Positions 45,001 through 51,757 of a stretch of DNA of 64,000 bases are shown here, in pieces; within the stretch, counting starts at the first letter, position 1, and the number at the start of each line of letters is the position of its first letter. The translations under genes were made by a program, and so were the position numbers. The notes beneath the pieces are model-generated. The model did not search any database. It was not told where the DNA came from and worked only from the letters and a program-made list of their open reading frames with translations. Source of the stretch: Mytilus galloprovincialis (taxonomy: Eukaryota > Mollusca > Bivalvia > Mytilida > Mytilidae). The DNA lies in contig NC_134844.1 of assembly GCF_965363235.1 (NCBI RefSeq), forward strand, positions 15,978,646 through 16,042,645. The letters are read 5' to 3'.

Positions 45001-45161
45001 AAGTAAATATTTTTTAAATATGAAAGATGACATGGATGACAATGTGTGAACTTAATTTTCTATTTCTTTGTTTTCAGAGTTATGATGGAATAGAACATTT
45101 AATGATACCTATAGACAATGCTACATTAACAGAGTTTTTAGAACAACATGAAACTTCCTGA
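17982..45161 (+). CDS. ORC2: Origin recognition complex subunit 2, whole gene span (13 exons, 568 aa)
   Basis: The 13 exons are 17982-18084, 22005-22124, 22472-22555, 23015-23089, 23640-23726, 25339-25553, 29977-30185, 31213-31345, 35884-35983, 38889-39032, 42497-42730, 44025-44143 and 45078-45161. Every junction is GT-AG and in phase, giving 568 aa, close to the 577 of human ORC2. ORC2 is a core subunit of the ATP-dependent complex that marks replication origins and loads MCM helicase. Residues 1-228 are a disordered basic/acidic region with many Ser/Thr-Pro sites (TPKK, TPKS, TPSGGSK repeats; likely CDK targets) and a basic patch [11 protein letters not shown]. From about 229 on comes the conserved AAA+-like core: [10 protein letters not shown], a degenerate Walker-A-like GLGSKRT (307-313), [15 protein letters not shown] (382-396), [11 protein letters not shown], then the C-terminal winged-helix region. 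The start is the first in-frame ATG, followed by [15 protein letters not shown], which matches the family's N-terminal motif. Polyadenylation signals AATAAA lie at 45173 and, more plausibly, 45363. Three introns carry exon/donor arrays. Confidence 0.93.
18350..18930. repeat. Large imperfect palindrome in ORC2 intron 1, each arm with ATG, short frame and GTAGGT donor
   Basis: The arms 18350-18560 and 18710-18930 are inverted copies (for example TGACCTACCTTTAAAGTGAT against ATCACTTAAAAGGTAGGTCA, and CAGCTGAAATTTGTAG against CTACAAATTTCAGCTG). The left arm reads on the minus strand as a 25-codon open frame from ATG 18560 ([10 protein letters not shown]...) to a GTAGGT donor at 18485. The right arm's ATGGCGGA frame on the plus strand stops after 12 codons but keeps the donor. 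The loop holds ACCGGAAGTG (18568-18577, ETS/GABP consensus) and AAGATGGCGG (18707-18716, YY1 consensus). It could be an old inverted duplication of a first exon with a two-way promoter, or a foldback transposon. Confidence 0.5.
19310..19380. repeat. AT-only palindromic tract
   Basis: Tandem and inverted TATATTATA units, self-complementary over about 60 bp. It may extrude as a cruciform. There is no gene content. Confidence 0.6.
19545..20290. mobile_element. Inverted-repeat DNA element, about 740 bp
   Basis: The left end TGGGAACAAACCTTCAACAT, then GTGTTTATACCTGTATAGA and GGATAATCC, is mirrored on the right (GGATTATCC, TCTATACAGGTATAAACAC, GGTTTGTTCCCA). No transposase frame and no clear target-site duplication can be seen. 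Confidence 0.55.
21178..21905. mobile_element. CAGGGACTAAACTTAAC-ended element with a nested foldback
   Basis: The ends CAGGGACTAAACTTAAC and GTTAAGTTTAGTCCCTG are inverted partners. Inside, at about 21467-21692, a second inverted pair occurs (GGGACGACATCAAAAG / CTTTTGATGTCGTCCC with longer flanking arms), a type of short foldback element. CAGGG ends suggest hAT, but an 8-bp target duplication is not evident. Confidence 0.5.
22005..22124 (+). CDS. ORC2: ORC2 exon 2 (aa 35-74)
   Basis: Acceptor TTTTGATAG, donor GTAAGT, 120 nt, phase 1/1. It encodes [18 protein letters not shown], then an acidic stretch ending [15 protein letters not shown]. Disordered charged linker. Confidence 0.8.
22125..22471 (+). 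other. ORC2 intron 2
   Basis: It carries a short family-C fragment (GATGTGGTATGAGTGC at about 22262) and a scrap like 2820-2850 (GTACGGTCTTCAACACAGAG). Nothing else is seen. Confidence 0.5.
22472..22555 (+). CDS. ORC2: ORC2 exon 3 (aa 75-102)
   Basis: Acceptor TTATTATAG, donor GTAATA, 84 nt, phase 1/1. It encodes [20 protein letters not shown], then [19 protein letters not shown] is a basic Thr-Pro motif region and a candidate CDK site. Confidence 0.85.
22556..23014 (+). other. ORC2 intron 3
   Basis: AT-rich, no repeat or element recognised. Confidence 0.5.
23015..23089 (+). CDS. ORC2: ORC2 exon 4 (aa 103-127)
   Basis: Acceptor TTTCTAAAG, 75 nt, donor GTAAAA, phase 1/1. It encodes [20 protein letters not shown], then VTPGK. 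A second basic Thr-Pro motif. Confidence 0.85.
23090..23639 (+). other. ORC2 intron 4
   Basis: It contains a 103-aa read-through frame (23074-23385) extending out of exon 4, with no recognisable content. No repeats are identified. Confidence 0.5.
23640..23726 (+). CDS. ORC2: ORC2 exon 5 (aa 128-156)
   Basis: Acceptor TTTGGCAG, 87 nt, donor GTATGA, phase 1/1. It encodes [20 protein letters not shown], then YRLRQRQLE. The KRKGKVKRP basic patch is a likely nuclear localisation signal or DNA-contact segment. Confidence 0.85.
23727..25338 (+). other. ORC2 intron 5
   Basis: It contains the piggyBac-like element (23885-24555) followed directly by a family-C fragment (24565-24635). From 24640 to 25338 I see only AT-rich sequence. 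Confidence 0.5.
23885..24555. mobile_element. piggyBac-like non-autonomous element (671 bp) in TTAA
   Basis: TTAA at 23881-23884 and 24556-24559 flank an element beginning CCCTTTCGCCGACGAG and ending CAATCGGTGAAAGGG. A TTAA target and CCC..GGG ends are the hallmark of the piggyBac superfamily. Inside the left end, GTCCCGGTTTACCGGGAT and GTCCCGTTTTACCGGGAT form a tandem pair of palindromes. The short frames do not resemble a transposase. Confidence 0.7.
25339..25553 (+). CDS. ORC2: ORC2 exon 6 (aa 157-228)
   Basis: Acceptor ATTTCAACAG, 215 nt, phase 1 in, phase 0 out, donor GTAATC. It encodes a Ser/Asp/Glu-rich stretch ([20 protein letters not shown]), then a [11 protein letters not shown] repeat ([20 protein letters not shown]), then [14 protein letters not shown]. 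The small internal repeat of the protein has several Thr-Pro sites. Confidence 0.85.
25554..29976 (+). other. ORC2 intron 6
   Basis: Mostly made of one TTAA-flanked candidate element (26242-29890). The flanks 25554-26237 are AT-rich with nothing recognised. Confidence 0.5.
26242..29890. mobile_element. Candidate 3.65-kb DNA element flanked by TTAA
   Basis: TTAA (26238-26241) precedes AGGGAAACTTCGC, and the right end reads GCGGAATTTCCCT before TTAA (29891-29894). The termini are inverted partners with short gaps, and a little similarity continues inward (ATTATGTTCA near both ends). No transposase frame can be seen over 3.6 kb, so it would be non-autonomous or decayed. The match could be fortuitous given the AT-rich context. 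Confidence 0.4.
29977..30185 (+). CDS. ORC2: ORC2 exon 7 (aa 229-297)
   Basis: Acceptor TTATTTCAG, 209 nt, donor GTAGGT, phase 0/2. It encodes [20 protein letters not shown], then [20 protein letters not shown], then a helix-rich stretch ending FNQWMYQM. This is the start of the conserved ORC2 core: TSDRTL, LDQ-type and LF-W motifs. Confidence 0.92.
30186..31212 (+). other. ORC2 intron 7
   Basis: No gene. A small foldback lies at about 31010-31120 (ATATTTATCCACTT with AAGTGGATAAATATT, loop with CGCTCAGCGAGC). Otherwise no recognised repeat. Confidence 0.5.
31213..31345 (+). CDS. ORC2: ORC2 exon 8 (aa 298-342)
   Basis: Acceptor TTTTGTAG, 133 nt, donor GTAAGT, phase 2/0. It encodes [20 protein letters not shown], then [18 protein letters not shown], then [14 protein letters not shown] is the degenerate P-loop position of ORC2. 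The last 30 nt of this exon with the donor are the seed of the array that follows. Confidence 0.92.
31316..32215 (+). repeat. Exon-end/5' splice site minisatellite, ORC2 intron 8 (about 11 copies, 76 bp)
   Basis: Unit: the last about 30 nt of exon 8 (GGATATTTCCCTAGCCTGAC, then AGTCAAACAT), the donor GTAAGT or GTAAAT, then TATCTCCCCTTACTACCACA and ACATAACTTATTAAAGCA. The first copy is the real exon end (31316-31345). About ten further copies follow to 32190, two of them shortened to about 69 bp. Shared changes inside the exonic part include GGT>GGA, CCT>CCA and TTC>TTT, all synonymous, and CAT>CAG, which is not. Confidence 0.9.
32667..35666. mobile_element. hAT-like DNA element, 3.0 kb, with 8-bp target duplication
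   Basis: The ends CAGGGATGGGGTAATCG and CGTGCCCATCCCTG are inverted, flanked by a perfect 8-bp direct repeat TCTGACAT (32659-32666 and 35667-35674). CAGGGATG-type ends with 8-bp duplications define hAT elements. Both subterminal regions (32675-32850, 35495-35655) consist of many TAATCGATTAC-type palindromic motifs, likely transposase-binding sites. No transposase frame remains. Inside it is another inverted-repeat element (33480-34885), which carries a family-C repeat. Confidence 0.8.
33480..34885. mobile_element. Nested inverted-repeat element inside the hAT-like element
   Basis: The left part (CACGTTTCTCCAACATTTG, then ACTAAAACAAC, GGTCCTTATAAGGACTGG, GTAATTCACCT) is mirrored on the right (AGGTGAATTACAGGT, CCAGTCCTTAAGAGGACC, GTTGTTTTAGTC, CAAATGTTGGAGAAACGTG with a base change). 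A family-C repeat copy occupies 34170-34640 within it. Insertion order: hAT element first, this element next, then the repeat. Confidence 0.55.
35884..35983 (+). CDS. ORC2: ORC2 exon 9 (aa 343-375)
   Basis: Acceptor TTTTTTACAG, 100 nt, donor GTAGGT, phase 0/1. It encodes [20 protein letters not shown], then [13 protein letters not shown], matching the ITEE-L..LDQLD segment of animal ORC2. Confidence 0.92.
36159..36465 (+). repeat. Bivalve repeat family E (GGGGCAT type), copy 1
   Basis: Begins TATGCCCCACCTACGATAGT, continues with a CCGT/CCGTC-rich stretch, CGCTTCAGGTTAAAGTTTTT and GGTCCACTAAACATAGAAAA, and ends GGGGCATCCGTGTACTGTGG. This is a very common dispersed repeat of bivalves. Other copies: 36573-36855, 44515-44640 (partial), 62870-63145 (inverted). 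Confidence 0.7.
36573..36855 (+). repeat. Bivalve repeat family E, copy 2
   Basis: Direct repeat of 36159-36465 with small deletions, from TTTATGCCCCATTTATGGGC to GGACACATTCTTGTTT. Confidence 0.7.
36874..38682. mobile_element. Inverted-repeat DNA element (1.8 kb) with a second element inserted in it
   Basis: The left end CAGGGTTTTTTAATTTGTTT, then GTTTACG, is mirrored at the right (CGTAAACCAACAAATTAAAA, then AATCCTG). GGGTCGG motifs occur near both ends. The ends suggest hAT, but the 8-bp flanks have diverged. Only small frames are present (for example 37068-37373 on the minus strand) and none is recognisable. Confidence 0.5.
37801..38588. mobile_element. TA-flanked element with a 168-bp internal tandem repeat
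   Basis: TA, then CCCCCGC at the left, and GCGGGGG, then TA at the right, define short inverted ends and a TA target duplication as in Tc1/mariner-type elements. The body is about 3.5 direct copies of a 168-bp unit (starting CAAGTGTTCGGTAAACAGG at 37842, 38010, 38178, 38346), then a GACTGACGGACTGACTGACG microsatellite. Since 168 is divisible by 3, two minus-strand frames of about 190 codons stay open through the copies. I take these as by-products. Confidence 0.6.
38889..39032 (+). CDS. ORC2: ORC2 exon 10 (aa 376-423)
   Basis: Acceptor TTTCTTCAG, 144 nt, donor GTAAGT, phase 1/1. It encodes [20 protein letters not shown], then [20 protein letters not shown], then IDHINASL. This is the Walker-B-region strand (LVMNNIDG) and the ASIDHINA motif of ORC2. 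Its last 52 nt with the donor seed the array in intron 10. Confidence 0.93.
38981..42478 (+). repeat. Exon-end/5' splice site minisatellite, ORC2 intron 10 (about 25 copies, 77-79 bp)
   Basis: Unit: CTCAG, then the last 52 nt of exon 10 (ATCAGAGGGTTCCATGTTAT ... ATCAATGCCTCTCTAA), the donor GTAAGT, then AATGTACTCCTCAA. The first copy is the genuine exon end, about seven follow to 39572, and about seventeen come after a Harbinger-like insertion. A final degenerate copy (42430-42478) runs to within about 20 bp of the intron's acceptor. The intron is thus almost only array plus transposon. Each unit also has an acceptor-like TACTCCTCAACTCAG in front of the exonic part, so each could be read as a 52-nt exon. 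Confidence 0.93.
39573..41084. mobile_element. PIF/Harbinger-like element (1.5 kb) inserted in the ORC2 intron 10 array
   Basis: The inverted ends CCCCAGTCCCACTAGGCCAC (left) and GTGGTCTAGTGGGACTGGGG (right) are flanked by TAA on both sides (39570-39572, 41085-41087), matching the TWA target of PIF/Harbinger. Subterminal regions are packed with ACGATCGTAGTGCG-type inverted motifs. A family-C repeat lies inside at 40190-40425. No transposase remains; the small frames at 39602-41021 are fortuitous. It sits exactly at the donor of one array copy. Confidence 0.75.
42497..42730 (+). CDS. ORC2: ORC2 exon 11 (aa 424-501)
   Basis: Acceptor TTAATTTTCAG, 234 nt, donor GTATAC, phase 1/1. It encodes [20 protein letters not shown], then [20 protein letters not shown], then [20 protein letters not shown], then a stretch ending KDNSTYIG. 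This is the most conserved part of ORC2 ([25 protein letters not shown]). The last about 19 nt and the donor seed array C. Confidence 0.95.
42712..43430 (+). repeat. Exon-end/5' splice site minisatellite, ORC2 intron 11 (about 8 copies, 46 bp)
   Basis: Unit: CAACAGTACTTACATAG (the exon 11 end) plus donor GTATACATG, then ATTTAGTATCAGTTTATATA. Seven nearly identical copies run from 42712 to 43020, then a foldback insertion, then one and a half copies at 43355-43430. The near identity of copies points to recent amplification. The unit also contains TACTTACATA, which is a GTAAGTA donor on the opposite strand. Confidence 0.9.
43021..43353. mobile_element. Foldback insertion(s) inside the intron 11 array
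   Basis: The insertion splits a unit between GATTTA and GTATCAG. It consists of two inverted pairs: TTCTAATGCAACAACG with its partner ending in CATTAGAA (43021-43188), and GGAGATAAC...TTTAAGCTCCGACGGCATCAA with CCGTCGGAGCTTAAAATACA...GTTATCTCC (43190-43350). The second hairpin has long, nearly perfect arms. No coding capacity. Confidence 0.6.
43431..44024 (+). other. Rest of ORC2 intron 11
   Basis: It contains a small fragment of repeat family A (about 43660-43705). Nothing else is recognised. Confidence 0.5.
44025..44143 (+). CDS. ORC2: ORC2 exon 12 (aa 502-541)
   Basis: Acceptor TATTTTGTAG, 119 nt, donor GTAACC, phase 1/0. It encodes [20 protein letters not shown], then [20 protein letters not shown], the winged-helix segment near the C-terminus ([25 protein letters not shown]). 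Confidence 0.95.
44144..45077 (+). other. ORC2 intron 12
   Basis: It holds a diverged direct duplication of about 290 bp: 44370-44520 and 44660-44815 share AAGCAGAAAAGCAACAA, AATACTAATG and CTCTGGTCCCTTGCT. A partial family-E repeat lies between them (44515-44640). Confidence 0.55.
45078..45161 (+). CDS. ORC2: ORC2 exon 13, C-terminus and stop (aa 542-568)
   Basis: Acceptor TTGTTTTCAG, then [27 protein letters not shown], stop. It matches the [20 protein letters not shown] end of animal ORC2. Confidence 0.95.
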   Translation, partial: SYDGIEHLMIPIDNATLTEFLEQHETS

Positions 45162-45400
45162 TACTGTAGTAAAATAAAGAAACACAGGACTTAGACTATA
45201 GGTCATTTATCTGAGTTTAAAGAACAACAAGAAAGTTCAGTAGAGGATTGAAGAAACAAAAGACTGGGACTATGCCACCATAGGATGTATTCAAATATTT
45301 GTGATGTGCTCTAGGACAATGCCACCATATGATGTGTTCAAATATTTATATGTACTCTTTTCAATAAAATTGAATTGAAATAGAAATTTCTCTGTATGAC
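45162..45400 (+). terminator. ORC2 3'UTR with polyadenylation signals
   Basis: AATAAA at 45173-45178 is only 12 nt after the stop. AATAAA at 45363-45368 is the more plausible signal. The UTR contains a short duplicated stretch (TGCCACCATAGGATGTATTC near 45272 and TGCCACCATATGATGTGTTC near 45317). Confidence 0.55.
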
Positions 45401-48400
45401 AATACATTAGAAATAAACAAATGCAGATTAACAGATCAGCTGATGAAATTTAGACGCACATAATATTTTTGAAAAAAACATGATATATTATTTCAACAAT
45501 GAATTATGATTCTAGAGGAGGGATAGGACCTTTTTCGTGTTTTTAAGCCCGGGATTTCAGAATCATGACCACTCCTATCCCCCCTCATTCTATTTTAATG
45601 AATGAAAATAAAGCCAAGACTCTAAGGCTGAATTTACGAGCAAATCTTATGCAGATGTTAACAAACTGGTTCAATTCAATTTCAATTTTAGATGGGGAAA
45701 GCTGATTTAAAAATGACTGTCCAAACCAAGATGATGTTCCATATCATCTTGTCTCACAATTGTAATACATGATAATTATTCCATTATGAAGTCCGATATT
45801 ACCATGGTATCATATAGGCCTGAGTAGGACACTGGGAGGTGACAAATGTTTAAACAATAAAAAAAGAAATAAAAAAAGTGTTCATTCATTCTTCTGTAAT
45901 AAACAAACAAGTGCTATGTGGAATGTGTTTTGCTCATTATTGAAGGCTGTACAGTGACCTATAGTTGTTAATTTCTGTGTCATTCAATCTCTTGTGTAGT
46001 GTTGTCTCATTGGCATATTCTTATTTTTACAAGTAATTGTAGAAGGTTGACCAGACCATCCTTTGTTTTCTGAAGTGCACCATGATGGACACTACCAAAA
46101 TAGATGAAAAATATTATGAGACAAATTAGTCACATTATCTTTAAATCAGAGGTAGTTGAATACTTCTTTAGAAGTGTACATGAGCTTGCCTCAAGTTTGG
46201 AAGGTTATTAGTTCAATCACTGGAAGAAACATGTACTATGGTTTTATAATTATTCATTAAATACCAATTTTTCATGGATTTGGTTTGTACAGGTTACCCA
46301 CGAAATTAAACATTCAATATATTACAAATTTTCCATAGGCTTGTATGCAGACTTTGACCAAAACATGAAATTAAATATCCATGAACAGGTTTCCTTCATC
46401 CTTGAAAATAAAAGGAATCTACAGGATCCAGTTTGGTCTTTCTGCTGATGGTTACCTTCCAAAGGGCACAACTCCTGTAAAAATGGGAGAATCTGCACTG
46501 ACCATGCAACATGTTCAAGGCTTAATACCATCAAACTAAGTTGAAAATTTCATAAAAAAAAGGTTCTAAAGAGCCTGTGTTGCTCACCTTTGTATATGTG
46601 TATATTTAACAAAGGACACTCCAATATAATAGTCTAAATGAATAAAAATCATGATGAAAATCTGTTTTGTGGAATCTTACAATGCTGATCATTTATATAT
46701 AATTAGTCTGTCTAACTTCTGTTATAATTTTTTTCATACAAAGCTCAAAAAATCAAGAATTGTATGTCTGATATTGCTTACAATGCAATTTTAAATAAAC
46801 TTTATTTTTGAAAGGCATAAGTTGCCCCTGTTAAATTTTTTAAACTCGCTGAATTTGTATGCACCTGTCCTAAATAAGGAGCCTGTTGAAAAGAGATTGT
46901 CATTTGTTTGTGTGGTGCATAAGGGTTTCTTGTTTCTCATTTTTCATATGGTTTAGACTGTTGGTTTTCTTGTTTTAATCATTTGAACTAGTCATTTTGG
47001 GCCCATTATAGCTTGTTAAACCTCCATATTGAAGGCTGTACTTTGACCTATAATGGTTTACTTTTTATACATAGCGACTTGGATGGAGAGTTGTCTCATT
47101 TCTACTCATACCTCATACATTTTCCTATTTATATATACACCGCTGGTAATCTACACATGCATAACAATTGATTCTGCAATGAATACCGTGAGGGGATTTT
47201 CCGGTTGTGCTTGATTGGAGTAATTGTCACCACTGCAAAAGGTAAATCCTCTCACGGTTTTCACTGCAGAACAAATTGTTCTACGTGTGTAGATTACCAG
47301 CCCTGATATAGTTTGTTACAACAATAACTAACCAGCACTGAAAGTATCAACAATGTTATAGGCTATTTGCCAATTTCCGTAATTGACCCTTTTATTAGAG
47401 ATCCCTAATCAAAGAGCTGAAAAGCTCTGAGGGGAAAGACGGCCCTTGTTTCTATTTCATGTTTTTTTTGGGGGAGGGGGGGAGGGTTATCTTTTGATAG
47501 TCTTCATATAAAGAATGAAAAAAAAAACAGCTAGAACATGTGGAAGGTTGACACTATTGGAATCAATTGTTGTTTAATGTAATTTCGTTTCTTTAGTTTA
47601 GGATTCAATTTAGACCAATGGAAGAGATCTGCATCTTCTAAATCTAAACATTCAATTAAAGTTGATAGTTAATAATCTAAAATTCAACTAGTTGAATTCT
47701 GTCATTTAACAACAACTACAATTATTTTTGAAATCTTAATAGTGTATGACTGAACTGCAGGCTAGGGCCATTTTCCTTTTTTTGTGACAGTACAGATTTT
47801 TAATTTATTTCTTAAGAAAGTTAGGACTGAAAAATCTATTCAGTTTTAAATTTCCATTGATAAAGTTCCCAGTTACATCTCTCATCACAGGGATACAGGT
47901 ACTAATAAAAATAGCAATATGATTGATGTAAACTTTGTGAAGCTTGTTTCCAAATCCTACATTTTGAAATATTTGTAAAATTTCATGAATAAATAGGTTT
48001 AAACTACAAAATGCAACATTTGTAAATTTTTTTGTAACTATTACAATGATTATGTTGGAACACAAAATTTAGTTTTAATGATAGACTACTTATCATATAC
48101 TAAATGTCACATTTTAAGTGTTTATTTTAATAGATAATTAGCTCAAAAATTGAGGTGCTCCTGAATTGGAGGAAGATTCTCAAAACAGAGTTTTACAGAA
48201 AAAAATGGAAAAGATCGTTTCTCTCCCCGATCTCATGTAGCCCCTCGGACTTCCTGTTTACTTTGAAAGTTGTTGACCTACAAATTAAAGTATTGCATGT
48301 TGATGTTTGAATCATCTACAGCAAACATCATTATGTTTAAATTTAACAAATAATATTTTTTAATAAGTGCACAATCTTTGAGAATGATTTAAATAACCAG

Positions 48401-51400
48401 TGAAGGATATCCCTGCTTATGCGTAGTGTGGCATTCCAACAATGACGTCACTATAAAATATAATGTAGGTTTGATATATTTAGAATATCTCGTCATACTG
48501 ATTTTTCCGGATTGTAAAAGAAACGTAAATAGTGTAAAGGAGAGCTCAATATACGATAATTTTGAGAGAAACAGAAGGGAAATGTGTAAAAAATTGTTTA
48601 AAGTCAATTTATTCATTTGTGTCTCCCCATCTCATCATTCTCAGTAAGATTTGTTGAATGATGTGAGGGAATGTCACTCTGGTCAACCCCATTGGGGATT
48701 GACAGCTTGAAGCCGTCTTCCCCAAAAAAGTTGTCTCTCTTATGAGGGACATTAATATTTATTTACAATGAAGAGCTAGCAGAAAAAGCAAATCTACCTG
48801 TGCGTAATGTAAGTAATTTATAAGTTTTTCAAATCGGAATCAAATAGGTAATTGACAAATGGACTATTGCTGATACAAACCAATTTTCAATAAAGATTTG
48901 ATTTTTTGGTTTTTGGTGAAAACCACTGATCTTCGATAGGAAAACTGACCATCCTAGTCAATTAAGATTGGAGAAGAGTGCACCCGCATGAATGGTGTTG
49001 ACTGGCTAGTGATTACAGTAGTAACTACCTTGACCTCTCGGCCACCGAGGCACCTATTCAATGAAGATCAGACAAGAATTAGAGGCCTCGAGAGCACTTA
49101 AGATTTTCCATACAATTTACATTCCCAAGGGACATAACTCGATAAAATAGTTGATCAATGCCGATTATCAAAGTTGCCTGATACATAACTAATTTAAACC
49201 TTGATGTAAATTTCATCAAAATCATGCGATAAATGAAGACTTAAGCATTTGAGAGCACTTACAATCCAAATTTCAACATAATTTAAATACTGAAGGGCAT
49301 AACTGCTTTAAAATAGACAGTCAGCACTGATTATAGAAAATGTCTAATAAAATAAATTGAGAATGAAAATGGGGAATGTGTCAAAGAGACAATAACCCAA
49401 CCAAAAAGCAGAAAACAGCCAAAGACCACCAATGGGTCTTCAAGAATGTTTTGACATAAACCTTAAATATAAATTCTATATAAACCATATCTGTATACCT
49501 CATTATATCGATACAGTTAATAATAAAACAAAACTCAACAAATAATCTGTTTATTTGTAACTATGCATTGATTGCAGACATTGAACAATATTTGTGAAAG
49601 TTAATTTATTTGTTCAACAAAAATACAAAAACACAATCCTAATGTAAATCCTAATGTAAATCTTAAATATTAAGAACATGTAGAAAACATATTCATAAGA
49701 ATAAATTAATCACTCAGTTTCAAATTGACATTAAATGTCTAGCCTGTTTACCAGAAATTTCATTTTTAATAATTTTAAAAATGCACTCCTATTCTAGATT
49801 TAAGGTAAAAAAACATGCGACTTGGACAGTTATTCCTATTAATAAATTCACATTAAAACTTTCAGCTGTCTTTTTGTTATACAACTTTTATGAAGAAGGT
49901 TATTAGAAATATTTGTAACAAATTTAAATAATTTGAACTTTCCTGTAGAGACTTGTGAAAACAGCATGGAAACTGAGTTCATAAATTATTGGCAAAAATT
50001 GGCTGACATGGTTTTATCACAAGAGAGTCAAGCAAAATTTGATTGAGGACAAGATATACAGGTATTTGTCAATTTTATTAAAAAGTAAACCCTATGTTTG
50101 TCCTGCTGCTGTTCAAGGCATGAGAAAAACTAAGGTTAAATTGTAGAATTAAAAATAATAATTAATCAAAATTAAAAGTTAAAACAACTGCAAACTTTGA
50201 AATATTAACACACTAACAAATTAAACCCACACTTCAATTGTAAATATTTAAAAAAAAAAAAAAATCCAGTATGTGTATGCCTTGTATCAATAAAGTTTTT
50301 ATTTTTTATTTTACAGTATTAGAAATCATAGATTTGCAATATTAGGCATCTGAGCTTTTACAAACTCCAGGTGATCACTTATAATTCAAAAATATAAGTA
50401 CAAATGTATAACAACTGTAAACTTTTGAACTCTTAGGAAGACTTGGAAATATTTCAGGATATGTGTATATCCGAATTCAACTTGACCAGCTAAAACTATG
50501 TATTATTGAAAAATATCTCTAGTTTTTTCTTTGTAGTACAGATAAGATGACTTCATCTTGTATTTTTAAAAGTCTACTGCTTGTTGATAATTCCTTCAAG
50601 AAAACATATGGAAAACATAATGATCCTACTTACGACTTAGAATGAACTTAGAGAAGATTTAAACTTGCAGGGTAGAACAAAATAATTAAACTTTTATTAA
50701 GAAGTTTTAAGATAGCACTATAAAATCAGTACCTGCCTATTTCACTGTAGTGCTGTTCTAAATGGCACTCATTGGCTCTTAGCACATGTGGCAGAAATAA
50801 CAACTTCAACTGTAGGACAGAAATGACAACCTATATCATGTATATACAATTATTGAGTTCATTCTACATCTATTGGTTTTTAATATTGACTCTACATGTA
50901 CTAGATCTGTTAAATAAATTAATACTTTCTGTAAAGTAAAAATATCATTTAAATAAAATATGCCCTATATATATGCTAAATACTTTTTTTCTCTTATGAA
51001 AAAATCATAACTACTGTAATGTATAACCTGTGTTGTTTTTTTGGTTGTCCTTATCCTTGAATAAAAAAAACATCCAAGAAATACTTTTTGTTTTGTCACA
51101 TTTTATAAGCTACGTAAATAACCCAAGAAAACAAAATTTTGATAGCTTGGCTTATTGAGTATAGCATGACAAATTGATAAAATAATTTGCTGGATTTTAA
51201 AACTGGTAAATGTGAGTGTCTCCAATCCCCAATGCACCCAAGACCAGCCCTAAGATACTCTGATTATAAAATTGATACAGATATATTGATGATTTAATTT
51301 TGAAAACCTTACGGTTAAATCATACAATGTATTCAGAATTTACTCTTTATAGTTTATATTTTCTTGAAGTGTATAACTAATTTTCATCTTAAGATGTTAT

Positions 51401-51541
51401 TCATATGATTGTAAATATTTGAGTAGATTTTCCTCAATAAACAAATATGCATATTTCTAACAGTTCTAAAGTTACATAACATGTATCAAACAATCTTTCA
51501 AAATAGTTATAATAAATCCTTCTTGAGAAAATAGATTTGAT
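45401..51541. other. Intergenic region between convergent ORC2 and PLPBP genes
   Basis: No exon can be supported. Contents: family-C fragments (45905-46020, 46850-47115), a repeat also seen at 51785-51995 (46225-46400, CACGAAATTAAA and CATGAAATTAAAT), a foldback element (47145-47320), a GGGGGAGGGGGGAGGG tract (47470-47487), and a repeat shared with 61533-61612 (49360-49450, GGGGAATGTGTCAAAGAGAC). From about 49500 to 51541 it is AT-rich and probably includes the PLPBP 3'UTR; I see nothing else. Confidence 0.5.
47145..47320. mobile_element. Foldback element
   Basis: The ends CTGGTAATCTACACATG and GTGTGTAGATTACCAG are inverted. Inner pairs ATACCGTGAGGGGATTT and AATCCTCTCACGGTTTT continue the stem. 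Small MITE-like hairpin. Confidence 0.6.
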
Positions 51542-51757
51542 TTAGATAGCTAGTTCCTGAAGTCTTGCTGTATCGTTCTCTAAAACCTCCTCCTGATCTG
51601 TTGCCTTGGTAATGTGTTGTGAATCATTGTTTTCCTGATGTTGTTGGCTTTCTTCCTCTTTTTCTTGTATAACTTCCTGGTTTTGTGACTGTTTAGGAGG
51701 ATCTCTGGCTCCAAATATTGTACTCCCTACTCTAACATTGGTACTGCCAAGCTCAAT
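51542..51757 (-). CDS. PLPBP: PLPBP last exon, with long C-terminal tail
   Basis: Acceptor TTTCAAACAG, then IELGSTNVRVGSTIFGARDP and a hydrophilic tail (QEKEEESQQHQENNDSQH, later EEVLENDTARLQELAI), stop at 51542-51544. 71 residues. GSTNVRxGSTIFG is the conserved phosphate-binding motif. The tail after it is low in complexity and has no known domain. Incoming phase 0. Confidence 0.92.
   Translation of the reverse strand: MELGSTNVRVGSTIFGARDPPKQSQNQEVIQEKEEESQQHQENNDSQHITKATDQEEVLENDTARLQELAI

Noticed and set aside
46322..46534. 70-codon minus-strand frame in the ORC2-PLPBP intergenic region
   Set aside because: It overlaps a repeat also present at 51785-51995 and has no recognisable content.
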